Shown here in pieces: positions 28,759 to 39,081 of a DNA stretch of 64,000 nt. Origin of the DNA: Paraburkholderia dilworthii (lineage in GTDB: Bacteria > Pseudomonadota > Gammaproteobacteria > Burkholderiales > Burkholderiaceae); assembly GCF_000472525.1 (NCBI RefSeq), contig NZ_AWZT01000013.1, positions 200 through 64,199 of the forward strand, given 5' to 3'. The notes under the pieces are model-generated. The model ran no database searches, was not told the DNA's origin, and saw only the letters and a list, made by a program, of their open reading frames with translations. The position numbers and the translations under genes were made by a program. Position 1 is the first letter of the stretch, and each line of letters begins with the position of its first letter.

Positions 28759-31152
28759 TCAGTGCCCGCGGAACAGATTCATGATGTCCTGCTTTTCCTG
28801 CTCGCCGACTTGTCCCGGCGCAGCCGACGCGGCGCTCGCTTCATCAAGTGTCGCCTGACTGATGCCGACCGTCGCGACGAAACCGTGGCCCGGCGTGAAC
28901 TCGTCGAAATACAGTTCCGAGCCGAGCTCGACTACGCCGTCGGGCATCGGCATCTTGTAGTCTGGCACGCCTTTGAGCGCGCGCCCCATGTACTCGATCC
29001 ACACCGGCAACGCGAGGCCGCCGCCGGTTTCCTTGTCGCCCAGACTGCGCGGGTTGTCGTAGCCGATCCACGCAATCGCGGTGAGCGTGTGCTGATAGCC
29101 CGCAAACCAGGCATCGCGCGAATCGTTCGTCGTGCCCGTCTTGCCGCCGAGGTCAGTGCGCTTGAGCACGTTCGACTTGGCGCCCGTGCCGCGCTGTGCG
29201 ACGCTTTGCAGCAAGCTGTTCATCACATAGGCGTTGCGCGGCTCAATTGCGTGCGGCGCGCTCTGCTCGGCGATGAGCGGCTGCGCATGCGCGACCACGA
29301 CGCCGCGCGGATCGGTGACTTCCGCGATCAGATACGGGTTGACGCGATAGCCGCCATTCGCGAACACCGAGAACGCGCCCGCCATCTGCAATGGCGTGAC
29401 GAGGCCCGCGCCGAGCGCCATCGGCAGATAAGCCGGATGACGGTCCGCGTCAAAACCAAAGCGTGTGATGTACTGCTGCGCGTACTTCGTGCCGATGTGG
29501 TTCAGGATACGAATCGACACCAGGTTTTTCGACTTCTGCAACGCGGTGCGCATAGTCATCGGTCCGTCGAAACCACCGCCGTAATTCTTCGGCTCCCACG
29601 CCTGGCCGCCGGTTTCCGCGGCGCTGAAAAAGAGTGGCGCGTCGTTGATCACGGTTGCCGGTCCAAGCCCCTTTTCAAGCGACGCCGAGTAAATGAACGG
29701 CTTGAAACTCGAGCCCGGCTGACGCCATGCCTGCGTCACGTGATTGAACTTGTTTTTGTTGAAGTCGAAGCCGCCGACGAGCGCGCGAATCGCGCCGTCC
29801 TGCGGCACGACGGAAACGAACGCGCCTTCGACTTGCGGCAACTGCGTGATCGCCCACTCACCGTCGTCATTCTTGATGAGGCGGATAATCGCGCCGGGCC
29901 GCACGCGCTGGTTCGGCTGCGCGCGCGCGCTCAATGCGGATTGTGCGAAGCGCAGGCCGTCGCCTTGAACAGTTGCGACGTTGCCGTCGATAAACGCCGC
30001 CTGCACCTGCTTCGGACTCGCAGCGGTCACGACCGCGGCAATGATTTCACCGTTGTCCGGATGTTCGAGCAGCGCGTCGTCGATAGCCTGCTCGCGGTCG
30101 TCGGCGTCGGACGGCAGGTTGATAAACGCTTCCGGGCCGCGATAGCCGTGGCGCCGTTCGTAGTCCATCAAGCCTTTGCGCAACGCGCGATAGGCGACGT
30201 CCTGATCGGCGGAGTCGATCGTCGTGACCACGTTGAGGCCGCGCGTGTACGCCTCCTCGCGGTATTGCGCGTACATCATCTGCCGCACCATTTCCGCGAC
30301 GTACTCGGCGTGCACGCTGAATTCCTTGCCGGCGCCCTTTACGACGAGCGCCTGGCGGCTCGCTTCGTCGTACTGCTGCTGGTTGATGTAATGCAGTTCG
30401 TACATGCGCTGAAGGATGTACTCCTGGCGTACCTTCGCGCGCTTTGGATTCACCACCGGGTTATACGCGGACGGCGCCTTCGGCAAGCCCGCCAGCATTG
30501 CGGACTCTGCCAGCGTCAGATCCTTCAGATCCTTGCCGAAGTACACACGCGCCGCGCTCGCGAAACCATAGGCGCGCTGACCGAGATAGATCTGATTCAT
30601 GTACACCTCGAGAATCTGATCTTTGCTGAGCTTCGACTCGATCTTGTACGCGAGCAGCATTTCGTAAATCTTGCGCGTGTAGGTCTTCTCGCTCGAAAGG
30701 AAGAAGTTGCGCGCTACCTGCATGGTGATCGTGCTCGCGCCTTGCGTCGCATGGCCATTGGTCAGCGCAACAATGCCGGCGCGCGCGATGCCGGTCAGAT
30801 CGACGCCGCCGTGGTCGTAGAAGCGCGCGTCTTCGATTGCGAGCACGGCTTTCTTCAGGCTGTCGGGTACATCCTGAATGCGGACGATGTCGCGTCGCTC
30901 CTCGCCGAATTCGCCGATCAGCACATGGTCGGCGGTATAGATGCGCAGCGGCACCTTGGGCCGGTAGTCGGTCAGTGCGTCGAGCGGGGGCAGGTTGGGC
31001 GTGGCGACGACGAGCGCATAACCTAGCACCAGCAGCACGCACACAATGCCCGCGACGATCAAGCCGAAAAAGCCCAGCAGGAGCTTGAGCCACAACGGGC
31101 GTTTGCGCTTCGGCGGCGCGGGCGGGACAGACGGGGGAGACGTGGATTGCAT
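28759..31152 (-). CDS. mrcA: Penicillin-binding protein 1A, bifunctional
   Basis: Inner-membrane peptidoglycan glycosyltransferase and DD-transpeptidase, 797 residues. Membrane anchor about 20-46. GT51 domain with catalytic Glu107 in AIEDARFYDHGG and with GASTITMQVARNFF. An OB-like insert follows, then the transpeptidase with SxxK (GSSFKPF), the SKN-like motif QKSKNLVS and KTGTTND. It is divergent from pilMNOPQ, the classical ponA-pil arrangement. Confidence 0.96.
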   Translation of the reverse strand: MQSTSPPSVPPAPPKRKRPLWLKLLLGFFGLIVAGIVCVLLVLGYALVVATPNLPPLDALTDYRPKVPLRIYTADHVLIGEFGEERRDIVRIQDVPDSLKKAVLAIEDARFYDHGGVDLTGIARAGIVALTNGHATQGASTITMQVARNFFLSSEKTYTRKIYEMLLAYKIESKLSKDQILEVYMNQIYLGQRAYGFASAARVYFGKDLKDLTLAESAMLAGLPKAPSAYNPVVNPKRAKVRQEYILQRMYELHYINQQQYDEASRQALVVKGAGKEFSVHAEYVAEMVRQMMYAQYREEAYTRGLNVVTTIDSADQDVAYRALRKGLMDYERRHGYRGPEAFINLPSDADDREQAIDDALLEHPDNGEIIAAVVTAASPKQVQAAFIDGNVATVQGDGLRFAQSALSARAQPNQRVRPGAIIRLIKNDDGEWAITQLPQVEGAFVSVVPQDGAIRALVGGFDFNKNKFNHVTQAWRQPGSSFKPFIYSASLEKGLGPATVINDAPLFFSAAETGGQAWEPKNYGGGFDGPMTMRTALQKSKNLVSIRILNHIGTKYAQQYITRFGFDADRHPAYLPMALGAGLVTPLQMAGAFSVFANGGYRVNPYLIAEVTDPRGVVVAHAQPLIAEQSAPHAIEPRNAYVMNSLLQSVAQRGTGAKSNVLKRTDLGGKTGTTNDSRDAWFAGYQHTLTAIAWIGYDNPRSLGDKETGGGLALPVWIEYMGRALKGVPDYKMPMPDGVVELGSELYFDEFTPGHGFVATVGISQATLDEASAASAAPGQVGEQEKQDIMNLFRGH

Positions 31153-31177
31153 ATAGGCACCAAAAAACAGTCCCGCG

Positions 31178-31183
31178 ATTATA
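31178..31183 (-). promoter_or_regulatory. Perfect -10 box upstream of mrcA
   Basis: On the - strand 31183-31178 reads TATAAT, about 26 bases upstream of the mrcA start. No good -35 box lies 16-18 bp further up (CGAAAG at 17 bp), so this is a partial promoter call. The rest of the 254-base divergent mrcA-pilM gap has no recognisable gene. Confidence 0.45.
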
Positions 31184-31406
31184 GCCGCCCAGCTTTTCAG
31201 CTTTCGGCAGGCTTACCGACAGTTCTTTACAAGCCTCGGCGCCGCGTGGATTGAGGCTTAACTGTAGCTGCTTTGATGCCCGCGAAGGGTGCCGCATTTC
31301 AACGTTAGCCATTTGGCTGAGTGTCGCCCGGCGGCGCGCTTACGCACAATTCTTCCTCGCTACTCGCGTTCGAATGGTTCGCCGCGTGAGCCTCAGGGAG
31401 GGCGTG

Positions 31407-32399
31407 ATGAAGTTAAGAAATTCATGGCTGGAAGCCGTGCAGGTAGGTGTGCAGCGTTTCGCTGCCGGTATCGACGTGGGTACGCAGAGCGTGCGGCTCG
31501 TCGTGGTGAGTCAGCGTGCGCGCGCTTGCGCTTCGTTGCAGATCGAATATGCGCGCACCGTGCCGCTTCCTGCAAACGCGATGGCCGGCGCCGAGATCGC
31601 CGACCGGCAGGCAGTCGCTCGCGCGTTGCGCGACGCGTTTGCCGATCTGCCGCACTCGTGCGCGACGCAGGCGTTGCGATGCGCGATGGCGGTGCCTGCG
31701 TCGGCGACGTTGACCGCCACCGTGCCGCTCGCGCGGCTCTCGGCGCAAAGCGGTTGCGCGGAAGACGGCGGGCATGAACTCGCCGAACTCGAACCGGCGG
31801 TAATGAACGAAGTGGAACGCATTGCGGGACTCGAGCGGCATGCGCTGGCCGTCGACTGGTATGTCGACGACAGGCCGTCGCCGGTTCGCTCAGTGACGAT
31901 TGCCGCGACCGGACGTCAGCACCTCGAAGCGCGGATCGAATGCGCGGCCGCCGCCGGCATCTCGCTCACGGCGATCGACGGCGAGCCGCATGCTGCGCTG
32001 CGCGCCATGCGCTACGCGGCCAGTCACGAGCTCGACCCACACGAACCGTATGTCGCGTTGTGGATCGGCGCGGACGGCGTGCATGGCTGGCGTCTTGTCG
32101 ACGACAGCATCGCAGTTGAAATGCGTTACCCCGCGCCAGAGCATTCCGATCTCGCGGACGCATTGCGCGACCTCGTGCATGGCCCGGTGCTCGACTGCGC
32201 ACTGGTGAGCGGCGAAGTGGAACTGCTCGAGGGAGTCGGCTTTTCGATTGCGGACATCGCGGACATATTGGGCTGCACGGTCTTGCCGTTCGAATGCGCG
32301 GCGCTGGGCGGAGTCGCTCCGCAATTGAACGATCTGCTTTTGCATGACGCCGCCGCGGCCGTCGCATTCGGACTTGCGTTACGCGGGGTGTTCGAATGA
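31407..32399 (+). CDS. pilM: Type IV pilus inner-membrane assembly protein PilM-like
   Basis: Actin-like cytoplasmic ATPase-fold protein that recruits PilN to the pilus alignment complex, 330 residues. The opening AAGIDVGTQSVRLVVVS is the phosphate-1 loop of the fold; a second ASKHA-type segment appears around YVALWIGADG. ATG 31407 follows GGGAGGG. It is diverged from P. aeruginosa PilM but is placed by its neighbours. It overlaps pilN by 4 bases. Confidence 0.85.
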   Translation: MKLRNSWLEAVQVGVQRFAAGIDVGTQSVRLVVVSQRARACASLQIEYARTVPLPANAMAGAEIADRQAVARALRDAFADLPHSCATQALRCAMAVPASATLTATVPLARLSAQSGCAEDGGHELAELEPAVMNEVERIAGLERHALAVDWYVDDRPSPVRSVTIAATGRQHLEARIECAAAAGISLTAIDGEPHAALRAMRYAASHELDPHEPYVALWIGADGVHGWRLVDDSIAVEMRYPAPEHSDLADALRDLVHGPVLDCALVSGEVELLEGVGFSIADIADILGCTVLPFECAALGGVAPQLNDLLLHDAAAAVAFGLALRGVFE

Positions 32400-33136
32400 G
32401 CGCCGCGGTTTTCGACGCAGGGCGCCTGAACGCAGCGGCGCAATTACATGTCGCGCACGACATGCGCAGGCTGCACGCCGTTCGTCCGTTCAAACTTTGG
32501 CTCGGCGGCTTCAATCTGCTGCCTCACAGGCAACGCAAGGCCCGGCTCGCGCGCCGGCGATGTCTGTTTGCATGGACTGTCGCTGCGTTCGCCGGTTGCA
32601 CAGCGGTTGTTGCGCTCGCTGGATACCAGGCGTTAGAGAAAGCGCGGCTCGATGCGCAGCGGGCGTCGGTCGAGCAATCGCTTGCACAACTCGCCGCGCC
32701 GCTCACGGAGCATGCGAGGGTGCTGCGGGCGCGCGACCAGCAACGCGATGAAGCCGCTCGCGCTAAACACCTGTCCGAGCCGCTCACGTATTTGCGCGAC
32801 CTGCTCGATGTGCTGAGTTTCGAGCCCGGCGACGGCGTGTTGTTACAGCAACTTCGCCAGCGCGGGCACGAGACGGAACTCGCCGCGACATCGCGAGCGC
32901 ATTTCGATTCGGCGCAGTGGCTCAAGCGTCTCGGGGCGATTCCCGGCGTTGCGGGCGCGGAGATGAGCGAGTCGCATCGCTCGTCGCCGCATGCCGATGC
33001 AAATGCTGGTTCGGCTGGCGCAATTGAATTCGGCGCTCGGCTGCGTTGGGAGGACTCCGCAAAAGACGTCGCCAGGGGCGCGAGCCTCGCGGCATCGTCG
33101 AAAGCAAAGGCCGATCAGATTGGAGGTTCGAAATGA
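32396..33136 (+). CDS. pilN: Type IV pilus assembly protein PilN-like
   Basis: Bitopic protein of the alignment complex, 246 residues. It has the short cytoplasmic PilN motif NLLPHRQRKARL (about residues 40-51) that binds PilM, one membrane segment (WTVAAFAGCTAVVALAGY), then a coiled-coil-prone stretch and a periplasmic domain. The N-terminal leader of about 38 residues is longer than usual. It overlaps both neighbours by 4 bases (ATGA). Confidence 0.82.
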   Translation: MSAAVFDAGRLNAAAQLHVAHDMRRLHAVRPFKLWLGGFNLLPHRQRKARLARRRCLFAWTVAAFAGCTAVVALAGYQALEKARLDAQRASVEQSLAQLAAPLTEHARVLRARDQQRDEAARAKHLSEPLTYLRDLLDVLSFEPGDGVLLQQLRQRGHETELAATSRAHFDSAQWLKRLGAIPGVAGAEMSESHRSSPHADANAGSAGAIEFGARLRWEDSAKDVARGASLAASSKAKADQIGGSK

Positions 33137-34104
33137 GTACGACTTTTGCCGAATCCGGCGGATTGCTATACGCAAGCTTGTCGCTGTCGCATTGGTTCAA
33201 GCGTCTGCGCGCGCCGCTTCACACGTGGAGCCCGCGTCGTCGCTGGGCGGTTGCGTTGCTGATTGCGCTGGTCGTCTTCAGCGTTGGCGCGCATGGGTGG
33301 ATCGTGGCCGACCTCGGGCGTCTTGAAGCGAGCCGCGCGGCATTGCAGGCGAGCGCGCAGCGACTCGCGGATGCGAGGCGCGTGGTCGCGCAATTGCCGT
33401 TGCTGCGCCGTGACGTCGCTGCGGCAGGTACGGTTAGCGTCTCGCCATCGCCATCGCCATCGCCATCGCCATCGCCATCGCCGTCGCCGTCGCTCGCGCG
33501 GTGGACGTCGGCCGACGACGTGCGCGTCGTCTCCGAACTCGCCGTGCAAAACGGCGTTGTGTTGCTGGCAGTCGAGCCCGGCGCTGCAAGCGGCGAGGGC
33601 GCTCAAAGCGAGCGTCCGCTCCAGATCGCCGCGCGCACAGACTTCGTTCACCTGATGTCGTTCATGCGCGGGCTGACAGAACTGCCGGTGCTGATGGTTC
33701 CGGTCGACGTCGTCATCAAGCGCGATGGATCTTCGCTGTCGGTAAGCGCGACACTGCGCGTGTACAGCGGCTTGCGCCCGGCGCCGGCCAGCCTCTCGGT
33801 ACAGGAGCTCGCCGACGCGAGCCTCGATTCGGATGACGAAGAAGATGTCGTGTTCTTCGATCCGTTCTCGTCCGCGCAGATGCAGGCGTCAGCCGATCTG
33901 CCCGGGCTTGCGCAACTTCATCTGGTCGGATTGCTGCACGATCGCGTGCACGGTCTCGCATTGTTCGATACGCCGGACGGCGCAACTACTGTCGGGTCGG
34001 GGCAGCAGATCGGCGACGAGCGCGTTACACGCTTCGACGCGTTCAGCGTTACGCTCGCTAAAGGCGATGCAACGCGTACGCTTGAGCTCGCGGAGGCTTC
34101 GTGA
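33133..34104 (+). CDS. PilO-PilP fusion-like pilus alignment protein
   Basis: 323 residues between pilN and pilQ, where separate pilO and pilP are expected. Residues 1-58 carry one membrane segment (WAVALLIALVVFSVGAHGW), then a helical stretch. Residues 105-120 are a pure Pro-Ser repeat. A PilO-like ferredoxin domain follows (LQIAARTDFVHLMSFMRGLTELP). The last 70 residues resemble the PilP beta-domain (LHLVGLLHDRVHGLALFDTPDG, VGSGQQIGDERVTRF). No PilP lipoprotein signal exists, so the outer part would stay tethered to the inner membrane. The fusion is inferred from order and motif likeness. Confidence 0.75.
   Translation: MSTTFAESGGLLYASLSLSHWFKRLRAPLHTWSPRRRWAVALLIALVVFSVGAHGWIVADLGRLEASRAALQASAQRLADARRVVAQLPLLRRDVAAAGTVSVSPSPSPSPSPSPSPSPSLARWTSADDVRVVSELAVQNGVVLLAVEPGAASGEGAQSERPLQIAARTDFVHLMSFMRGLTELPVLMVPVDVVIKRDGSSLSVSATLRVYSGLRPAPASLSVQELADASLDSDDEEDVVFFDPFSSAQMQASADLPGLAQLHLVGLLHDRVHGLALFDTPDGATTVGSGQQIGDERVTRFDAFSVTLAKGDATRTLELAEAS
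33445..33492 (+). repeat. Hexanucleotide repeat encoding (Pro-Ser)8
   Basis: Six perfect CCATCG units (33445-33480) and two CCGTCG units (33481-33492), in frame with the PilO/PilP-like gene. Any slippage adds or removes Pro-Ser pairs without a frameshift, so the linker length could vary. Confidence 0.95.
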
Positions 34105-35816
34105 TGAACCCATCGAAGTTGTTGCACATGGACGCTCCGGCATTTATCGGTGCTGTGCCCTGCGTTCGTGCGTGCGTCCGAGCGGGGTTGTTGGTGAGTC
34201 TGTCGCTTGGCGCGGCGCTAAACGTCGGCGCCGCGCGGGCCGCGGTTCCATCGCTGCCTCCCTTGCCTGCCTACATGCCGCTCGACGATACGGTTGCATC
34301 GTCCGATTCGCCATACAATGCGCCGCCGCTGCCTCGCGGTGCGAGCGCCGAGACGTCGAACCCGTTTCGCGACGATTCCACGGACGATATCGCCGTCTCG
34401 CGCACGCCGACGCTGGCCCGGCAAAGTCGCGCGGACGATGCCATCGACGACGCCGACGGTTCAGTGCCTCTTGGCCGGCAATCGGTTGCCGGCGCCCGGG
34501 ACGCCTTAGTGACGGGAGCGGCGCTCGAAGGCCCGCCGGTGCCCTTGCCGCCGCTCGTGCGCCTGAGCGGCGCGCCGAAGACTGCCGCCGACGCATCGCT
34601 CGCCGCCGACGACAAGCCGATCTCGCTGAACTTTCAGCGCGCTGAACTTGGCGCCGTTCTGAATGCGTTTGCGCAGTTCACCGGCTTGAACATCGTCGCA
34701 AGCGAGAAAGTGCGCGGGTCCGTGTCGCTGCGGCTCGACAAGGTGCCGTGGCGCGTCGCGTTCGATACGCTGCTCGACGTCAACGGCCTCGCGATGGAGC
34801 GCCACGGCAACGTGGTATGGGTCGCGCCGATTGCGGATCTGGCGGCGCGCGAGCGGCAGCGCTTCGAGGCCCACGCGCGCACCGCCGATCTGGAGCCGCT
34901 CGCGAGCCGTACGTTCGAGTTGCACTATGCGCGCGCCGAGGACGTGCGGCGCCTTCTGACCGGCTCGGGCAACCAGCGCGTGCTGTCCAGGCGCGGCGCG
35001 GTGACCGCCGATCCGCGCACCAATCTGCTGTTCGTGACAGATCTGGATGGCCGCCTCGCGCAAATTGCCGCGCTGCTTGCTTCCGTCGACCGGCCTACGC
35101 GGCAGGTGCTGATCGAGGCGCGCATCGTCGAAGGCGAGTATGGTTTTTCGCGCAACCTCGGCGTGCGACTGTCGATGGCCGGCACGAGCGCCGATGGCAC
35201 CACGCGCGGCTTGAGCGGCGGCAAGGACGGTCTCGTCTATGATCTGTCGGCCAGACCCATCGCGGGCTTCGAAGCGGCGACGGCCGGCCTGACGCTGTTC
35301 GCGGCAGGCGCGACGCGGCTCCTGAATGTCGAACTGAGCGCTTTGGAAGCCGAGGGGCGCGGGCAAATCGTCTCAAGTCCGCGCGTCGTCACGGCGGACC
35401 GGATGAAAGCCGTGGTCGAGCAGGGCACCGAACTGCCTTATCAGGCGAAAGTCGGGCAGGGCGTGTCGGGCGTGCAGTTTCGGCGCGCGACGCTGAAGCT
35501 CGAAGTCGAGCCGCAGATCATGCCGGACGGCCGTGTCGTGCTGGACCTGGATGTTGCCAAGGACAGCGTCGGCGAACAGACCGACGCCGGGCCTGCGATC
35601 AATACCAAGCACGTGCAAACGCGCGTCGAGGTCGAGGATGGTGGTACGGTGTCCATCGGCGGAATTTACGCGACCGACGGCCGCGACGATGTGACCCGCG
35701 TGCCCGTCCTGGGCAAAATACCGGTTCTAGGCGCGCTTTTTCGCCATCGGGCTCACCGCGATCAGCGCAGCGAACTGGCTGTTTTCATCACGCCGCGCGT
35801 CGTTCAGACGAATTAG
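34104..35816 (+). CDS. pilQ: Type IV pilus secretin PilQ, short form
   Basis: Outer-membrane ring through which the pilus passes, 570 residues. Signal peptide ends near AARAAV. A Ser/Asp/Pro-rich region (to about 165) has no visible AMIN domain. N-domains follow ([27 protein letters not shown], then [17 protein letters not shown]). The C-terminal secretin domain has [29 protein letters not shown] and [14 protein letters not shown]. It is shorter than the 700+ residues of P. aeruginosa PilQ. ATG 34104 overlaps the upstream stop by one base. Confidence 0.93.
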   Translation: MNPSKLLHMDAPAFIGAVPCVRACVRAGLLVSLSLGAALNVGAARAAVPSLPPLPAYMPLDDTVASSDSPYNAPPLPRGASAETSNPFRDDSTDDIAVSRTPTLARQSRADDAIDDADGSVPLGRQSVAGARDALVTGAALEGPPVPLPPLVRLSGAPKTAADASLAADDKPISLNFQRAELGAVLNAFAQFTGLNIVASEKVRGSVSLRLDKVPWRVAFDTLLDVNGLAMERHGNVVWVAPIADLAARERQRFEAHARTADLEPLASRTFELHYARAEDVRRLLTGSGNQRVLSRRGAVTADPRTNLLFVTDLDGRLAQIAALLASVDRPTRQVLIEARIVEGEYGFSRNLGVRLSMAGTSADGTTRGLSGGKDGLVYDLSARPIAGFEAATAGLTLFAAGATRLLNVELSALEAEGRGQIVSSPRVVTADRMKAVVEQGTELPYQAKVGQGVSGVQFRRATLKLEVEPQIMPDGRVVLDLDVAKDSVGEQTDAGPAINTKHVQTRVEVEDGGTVSIGGIYATDGRDDVTRVPVLGKIPVLGALFRHRAHRDQRSELAVFITPRVVQTN

Positions 35817-35922
35817 GCGCACGCTGCCGCCGCCCGAACGCGGCGGCGGGCAGGCTCGACAAGGCAGCCGCTTTGCCAGTAAGCTGCGGCACGAACCATA
35901 CCGGATTAGCCAGAGGACACCG

Positions 35923-36474
35923 TTGCAAGCGCGGGACGCACACGCCAATGTATTTTTTGTAGGGCTCATGGGGGCAGGAAAGACCACCGTGGGCCGGGCC
36001 ATTGCGCGCCGTCTCGATCGCCCGTTCTTCGATTCCGATCATGAAATCGAGGCGCGAACAGGCGCGCGCATTCCCGTGATCTTCGAGCTGGAAGGTGAAG
36101 CCGGGTTTCGCGAGCGTGAGTCGAGCGTCATTTCGGAGCTGACCGGGCGCGACAATATCGTGCTGGCGACCGGCGGCGGCGCGGTCTTGCGGCCGGAAAA
36201 CCGGGCGGCGCTGCAAAGCCGTGGCGTGGTGATTTACCTGCGCGCCAATCCGCACGATCTCTGGCTGCGCACGCGGCGCGATAAGAATCGCCCGCTTTTG
36301 CAGACCGAAGATCCCAAAGCGCGCCTCGAAGCGCTTTACGAAGTGCGCGATCCGCTCTATCGCGAATGCGCGCATTTCGTCATCGAAACAGGGCGGCCTT
36401 CGGTCAACGGACTCGTCAACATGGTTCTGATGCAGCTCGAGATGGCCGGCGTCGCCAAACATCCTGCGTCATAA
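35923..36474 (+). CDS. aroK: Shikimate kinase
   Basis: Phosphorylates shikimate at O3 with ATP, 183 residues. Walker [12 protein letters not shown], the shikimate-binding DSDHEIE and the conserved [10 protein letters not shown] are visible. It starts with TTG 35923 after an AGAGGA SD; the next ATG lies inside Walker A, so it cannot be the start. It follows pilQ and precedes aroB, a conserved order. Confidence 0.95.
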   Translation: MQARDAHANVFFVGLMGAGKTTVGRAIARRLDRPFFDSDHEIEARTGARIPVIFELEGEAGFRERESSVISELTGRDNIVLATGGGAVLRPENRAALQSRGVVIYLRANPHDLWLRTRRDKNRPLLQTEDPKARLEALYEVRDPLYRECAHFVIETGRPSVNGLVNMVLMQLEMAGVAKHPAS

Positions 36475-36482
36475 TGGGCCGT

Positions 36483-37559
36483 ATGATTACCGTCAATGTC
36501 GAACTGGGCGAACGCGCCTACCCCATCCATATCGGTACCGATCTGATCGGCCAGACCGCGTTGTTCGCGCCGCATATCGCCGGCAATTCGGTCACCATCG
36601 TTACGAACACGACTGTCGAGCCGCTCTATGGCGACAGGCTGCGCGCCGCACTCGCGCCGCTCGGCAAACAAGTGTCCACGGTCGTCTTGCCGGACGGTGA
36701 GGCGCACAAGAACCTTGAAACGCTGAACCTGATTTTCGACGCGCTGCTCGGTTCGCGCGCCGATCGCAAGACCACGCTGATCGCGTTGGGCGGCGGCGTA
36801 ATCGGCGATATGACGGGTTTCGCGGCTGCCTGTTACATGCGCGGCGTACCGTTCATTCAGGTGCCGACTACGCTGCTGTCGCAGGTGGATTCGTCGGTGG
36901 GCGGCAAGACCGGCATCAATCATCCGCTTGGCAAGAACATGATCGGCGCGTTTTACCAGCCGCAGGCCGTGATCGCCGACATTGGCGCGCTGCGCACGCT
37001 GCCCGCGCGCGAATTGGCGGCGGGCGTCGCGGAGGTGATCAAGACGGGGGCGATCGCCGACGCTGGTTTTTTCCGCTGGATCGAAGCCAATGTCGAGGCG
37101 TTGAATCGCTGCGAACCCGAGGCGCTCGCCGAGGCCGTCAAGAGGTCGTGCGAGATCAAGGCGTCGGTGGTCGCTCAGGACGAGCGTGAAGGCGGACTGC
37201 GCGCCATCCTCAACTTCGGTCACACATTTGGTCACGCGATCGAAGCCGGCCTCGGCTACGGCGAATGGCTGCATGGCGAGGCGGTCGGATGCGGAATGGT
37301 GATGGCGGCGGACCTGTCCGTGCGTCTCGGCTATCTTGACGAAGCGTCGCGCAAGCGGCTCGTCGATGTCATCGTCGCCGCGCATTTGCCGACCCGCGCG
37401 CCGACGCTTGGCGAGTCGCGCTATGTCGAACTGATGCAGGTCGACAAGAAAGCGGAAGCCGGTGCGATCAAATTCATTCTGCTGAAGCGTTTCGGTGAGA
37501 CGCTCATCACCCAGGCGCCCGACGCTGAGGTGCACGCCACGCTGGCCGCCGCCGTCTGA
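36483..37559 (+). CDS. aroB: 3-Dehydroquinate synthase
   Basis: Second step of the shikimate pathway, NAD- and metal-dependent, 358 residues. Motifs include [48 protein letters not shown] and the metal-ligand segment [14 protein letters not shown] 36483 starts the family sequence ([15 protein letters not shown]); ATG 36474, two residues longer once MGR is counted, is possible. Gap to aroK is 8 bases. Confidence 0.96.
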   Translation: MITVNVELGERAYPIHIGTDLIGQTALFAPHIAGNSVTIVTNTTVEPLYGDRLRAALAPLGKQVSTVVLPDGEAHKNLETLNLIFDALLGSRADRKTTLIALGGGVIGDMTGFAAACYMRGVPFIQVPTTLLSQVDSSVGGKTGINHPLGKNMIGAFYQPQAVIADIGALRTLPARELAAGVAEVIKTGAIADAGFFRWIEANVEALNRCEPEALAEAVKRSCEIKASVVAQDEREGGLRAILNFGHTFGHAIEAGLGYGEWLHGEAVGCGMVMAADLSVRLGYLDEASRKRLVDVIVAAHLPTRAPTLGESRYVELMQVDKKAEAGAIKFILLKRFGETLITQAPDAEVHATLAAAV

Positions 37560-37629
37560 CAAGGCAGGCCGTTGCAGTGTGGCGCCGTGCACGGCGTCGA
37601 GCGGCGCCGCCCATGTTTCGGAGAACCCG

Positions 37630-38835
37630 GTGACAGACAGGCGCAGCGACGATGTAAAGCAGGAACTCGCAGCGGACGCCGCAGCGCTCGGCGTCCCGAC
37701 GCAGGAAGCGCTCGAAGCGCATCTCGCGCCGTACGCCGCGCATTCGGCGCACTCGCGCGGGCGCCGCTATCCGGAAGCGCCGCCGAGCGCCCGCACCGAA
37801 TTTCAGCGCGACCGCGACCGCATCGTTCATTCGACGGCGTTCCGCCGGCTCGAATACAAGACGCAGGTGTTCGTGAATCACGAAGGCGATCTGTTCCGCA
37901 CGCGCCTCACGCATAGCCTCGAAGTCGCGCAGATCGCGCGTTCAGTGGCGCGCAATCTGCGCGTGAACGAAGACCTGGTCGAAGCCATTTCTCTTGCGCA
38001 CGATCTCGGTCACACGCCGTTCGGCCATGCCGGCCAGGATGCGCTGAACGAATGCATGCGTGAGCACGGCGGCTTCGAGCACAATCTGCAAAGCCTCGCG
38101 GTCGTGGACGATCTCGAGGAGCACTACGGCGCGTACAACGGCCTGAATCTGTGTTTCGAAACGCGCGAGGGCATTCTGAAGCATTGCTCGCGGGAAAACG
38201 CGCGGCGGTTGGGCGCGCTCGGCGAGCGTTTTCTGGAAGGACGTCAGCCGTCCATCGAAGCGCAGATCGCGAACGTGGCCGATGAGATCGCGTACAACAA
38301 TCACGATGTCGACGACGGCTTGCGCTCCGGTTTGCTCACCGTCGAACAACTCGCCGAAGTCGAGCTATGGCAGACGCACTATGAAGCCGCGCGGCGCGAC
38401 TTTCCGCAGATCGAAGGGCGCAGGCTGATTCACGAGACGGTGCGGCGCATCATCAATACGCTGATCGTCGATCTGATCGACACGACGAAGCTGAACCTGG
38501 CCCGTCATGCGCCGGATTCGGTCGACGCCGTGCGCGCCGCGCCGGCACTCGTCGCGCACAGCGAAGCAATCGCGGCTCAAGCGGCGGCGCTCAAGCGCTT
38601 CCTGTTCAAGAACCTGTATCGCCATTACCGCGTGATGCGCATGGCCAACAAGGCGCGGCGCGTCGTCGTCGGTCTGTTCGACGCGTTCACCGAAGATCCG
38701 CGGCTGCTTCCGCCGGGTTACCAGTCCGCCGATGCCGCGCTGCAACCGCGGTTGATCGCGCATTACATCGCGGGCATGACAGACCGCTACGCGCTGAAGG
38801 AGTATCAGCGGCTCTTTGTGATCGAGGATAACTGA
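37630..38835 (+). CDS. dGTP triphosphohydrolase-like HD protein
   Basis: Deoxyguanosinetriphosphate triphosphohydrolase-like family, which cleaves dNTPs to nucleoside and triphosphate; 401 residues. The HD-domain ligands are visible in [10 protein letters not shown] and [13 protein letters not shown], plus FEHNLQSL and [13 protein letters not shown] chose GTG 37630 with an SD-like GGAGAA; the upstream frame overlaps aroB. Conserved neighbour of aroB in many proteobacteria. Substrate preference is not deducible. Confidence 0.92.
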   Translation: MTDRRSDDVKQELAADAAALGVPTQEALEAHLAPYAAHSAHSRGRRYPEAPPSARTEFQRDRDRIVHSTAFRRLEYKTQVFVNHEGDLFRTRLTHSLEVAQIARSVARNLRVNEDLVEAISLAHDLGHTPFGHAGQDALNECMREHGGFEHNLQSLAVVDDLEEHYGAYNGLNLCFETREGILKHCSRENARRLGALGERFLEGRQPSIEAQIANVADEIAYNNHDVDDGLRSGLLTVEQLAEVELWQTHYEAARRDFPQIEGRRLIHETVRRIINTLIVDLIDTTKLNLARHAPDSVDAVRAAPALVAHSEAIAAQAAALKRFLFKNLYRHYRVMRMANKARRVVVGLFDAFTEDPRLLPPGYQSADAALQPRLIAHYIAGMTDRYALKEYQRLFVIEDN

Positions 38836-39081
38836 GCACGCGCAAGAGCCGCGGCCACCGCGCGACCGCAACGCGATGGCGGCCACGCGATGGCAACCGC
38901 AGCGGGATGACCGCAGCGCACCAACCGGGCTAGCCAGGCCGAGCGCACAGCCGGGCACGGTGATTTGGCCAATGCCCGTCGCTCGCCGCCGATATTGGCC
39001 CGGCAGCGCAGCGCCAATGCAACCGGGCGCCGCTCAGCCGATAAACCGCGACGACCGCGACTCCGCGACAACCGCGTTCCT

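Noticed and set aside
35826..35847. Terminator after pilQ
   Set aside because: GCCGCCG/CGGCGGC forms a stem but no T-run follows; aroK may be read through from pilQ.
38836..39081. GC-rich repeats such as ACGCGATGGC between the dGTPase-like and DUF883 genes
   Set aside because: Only short irregular duplications, with no consistent period, hairpin terminator or coding frame; taken as background in a convergent gap.
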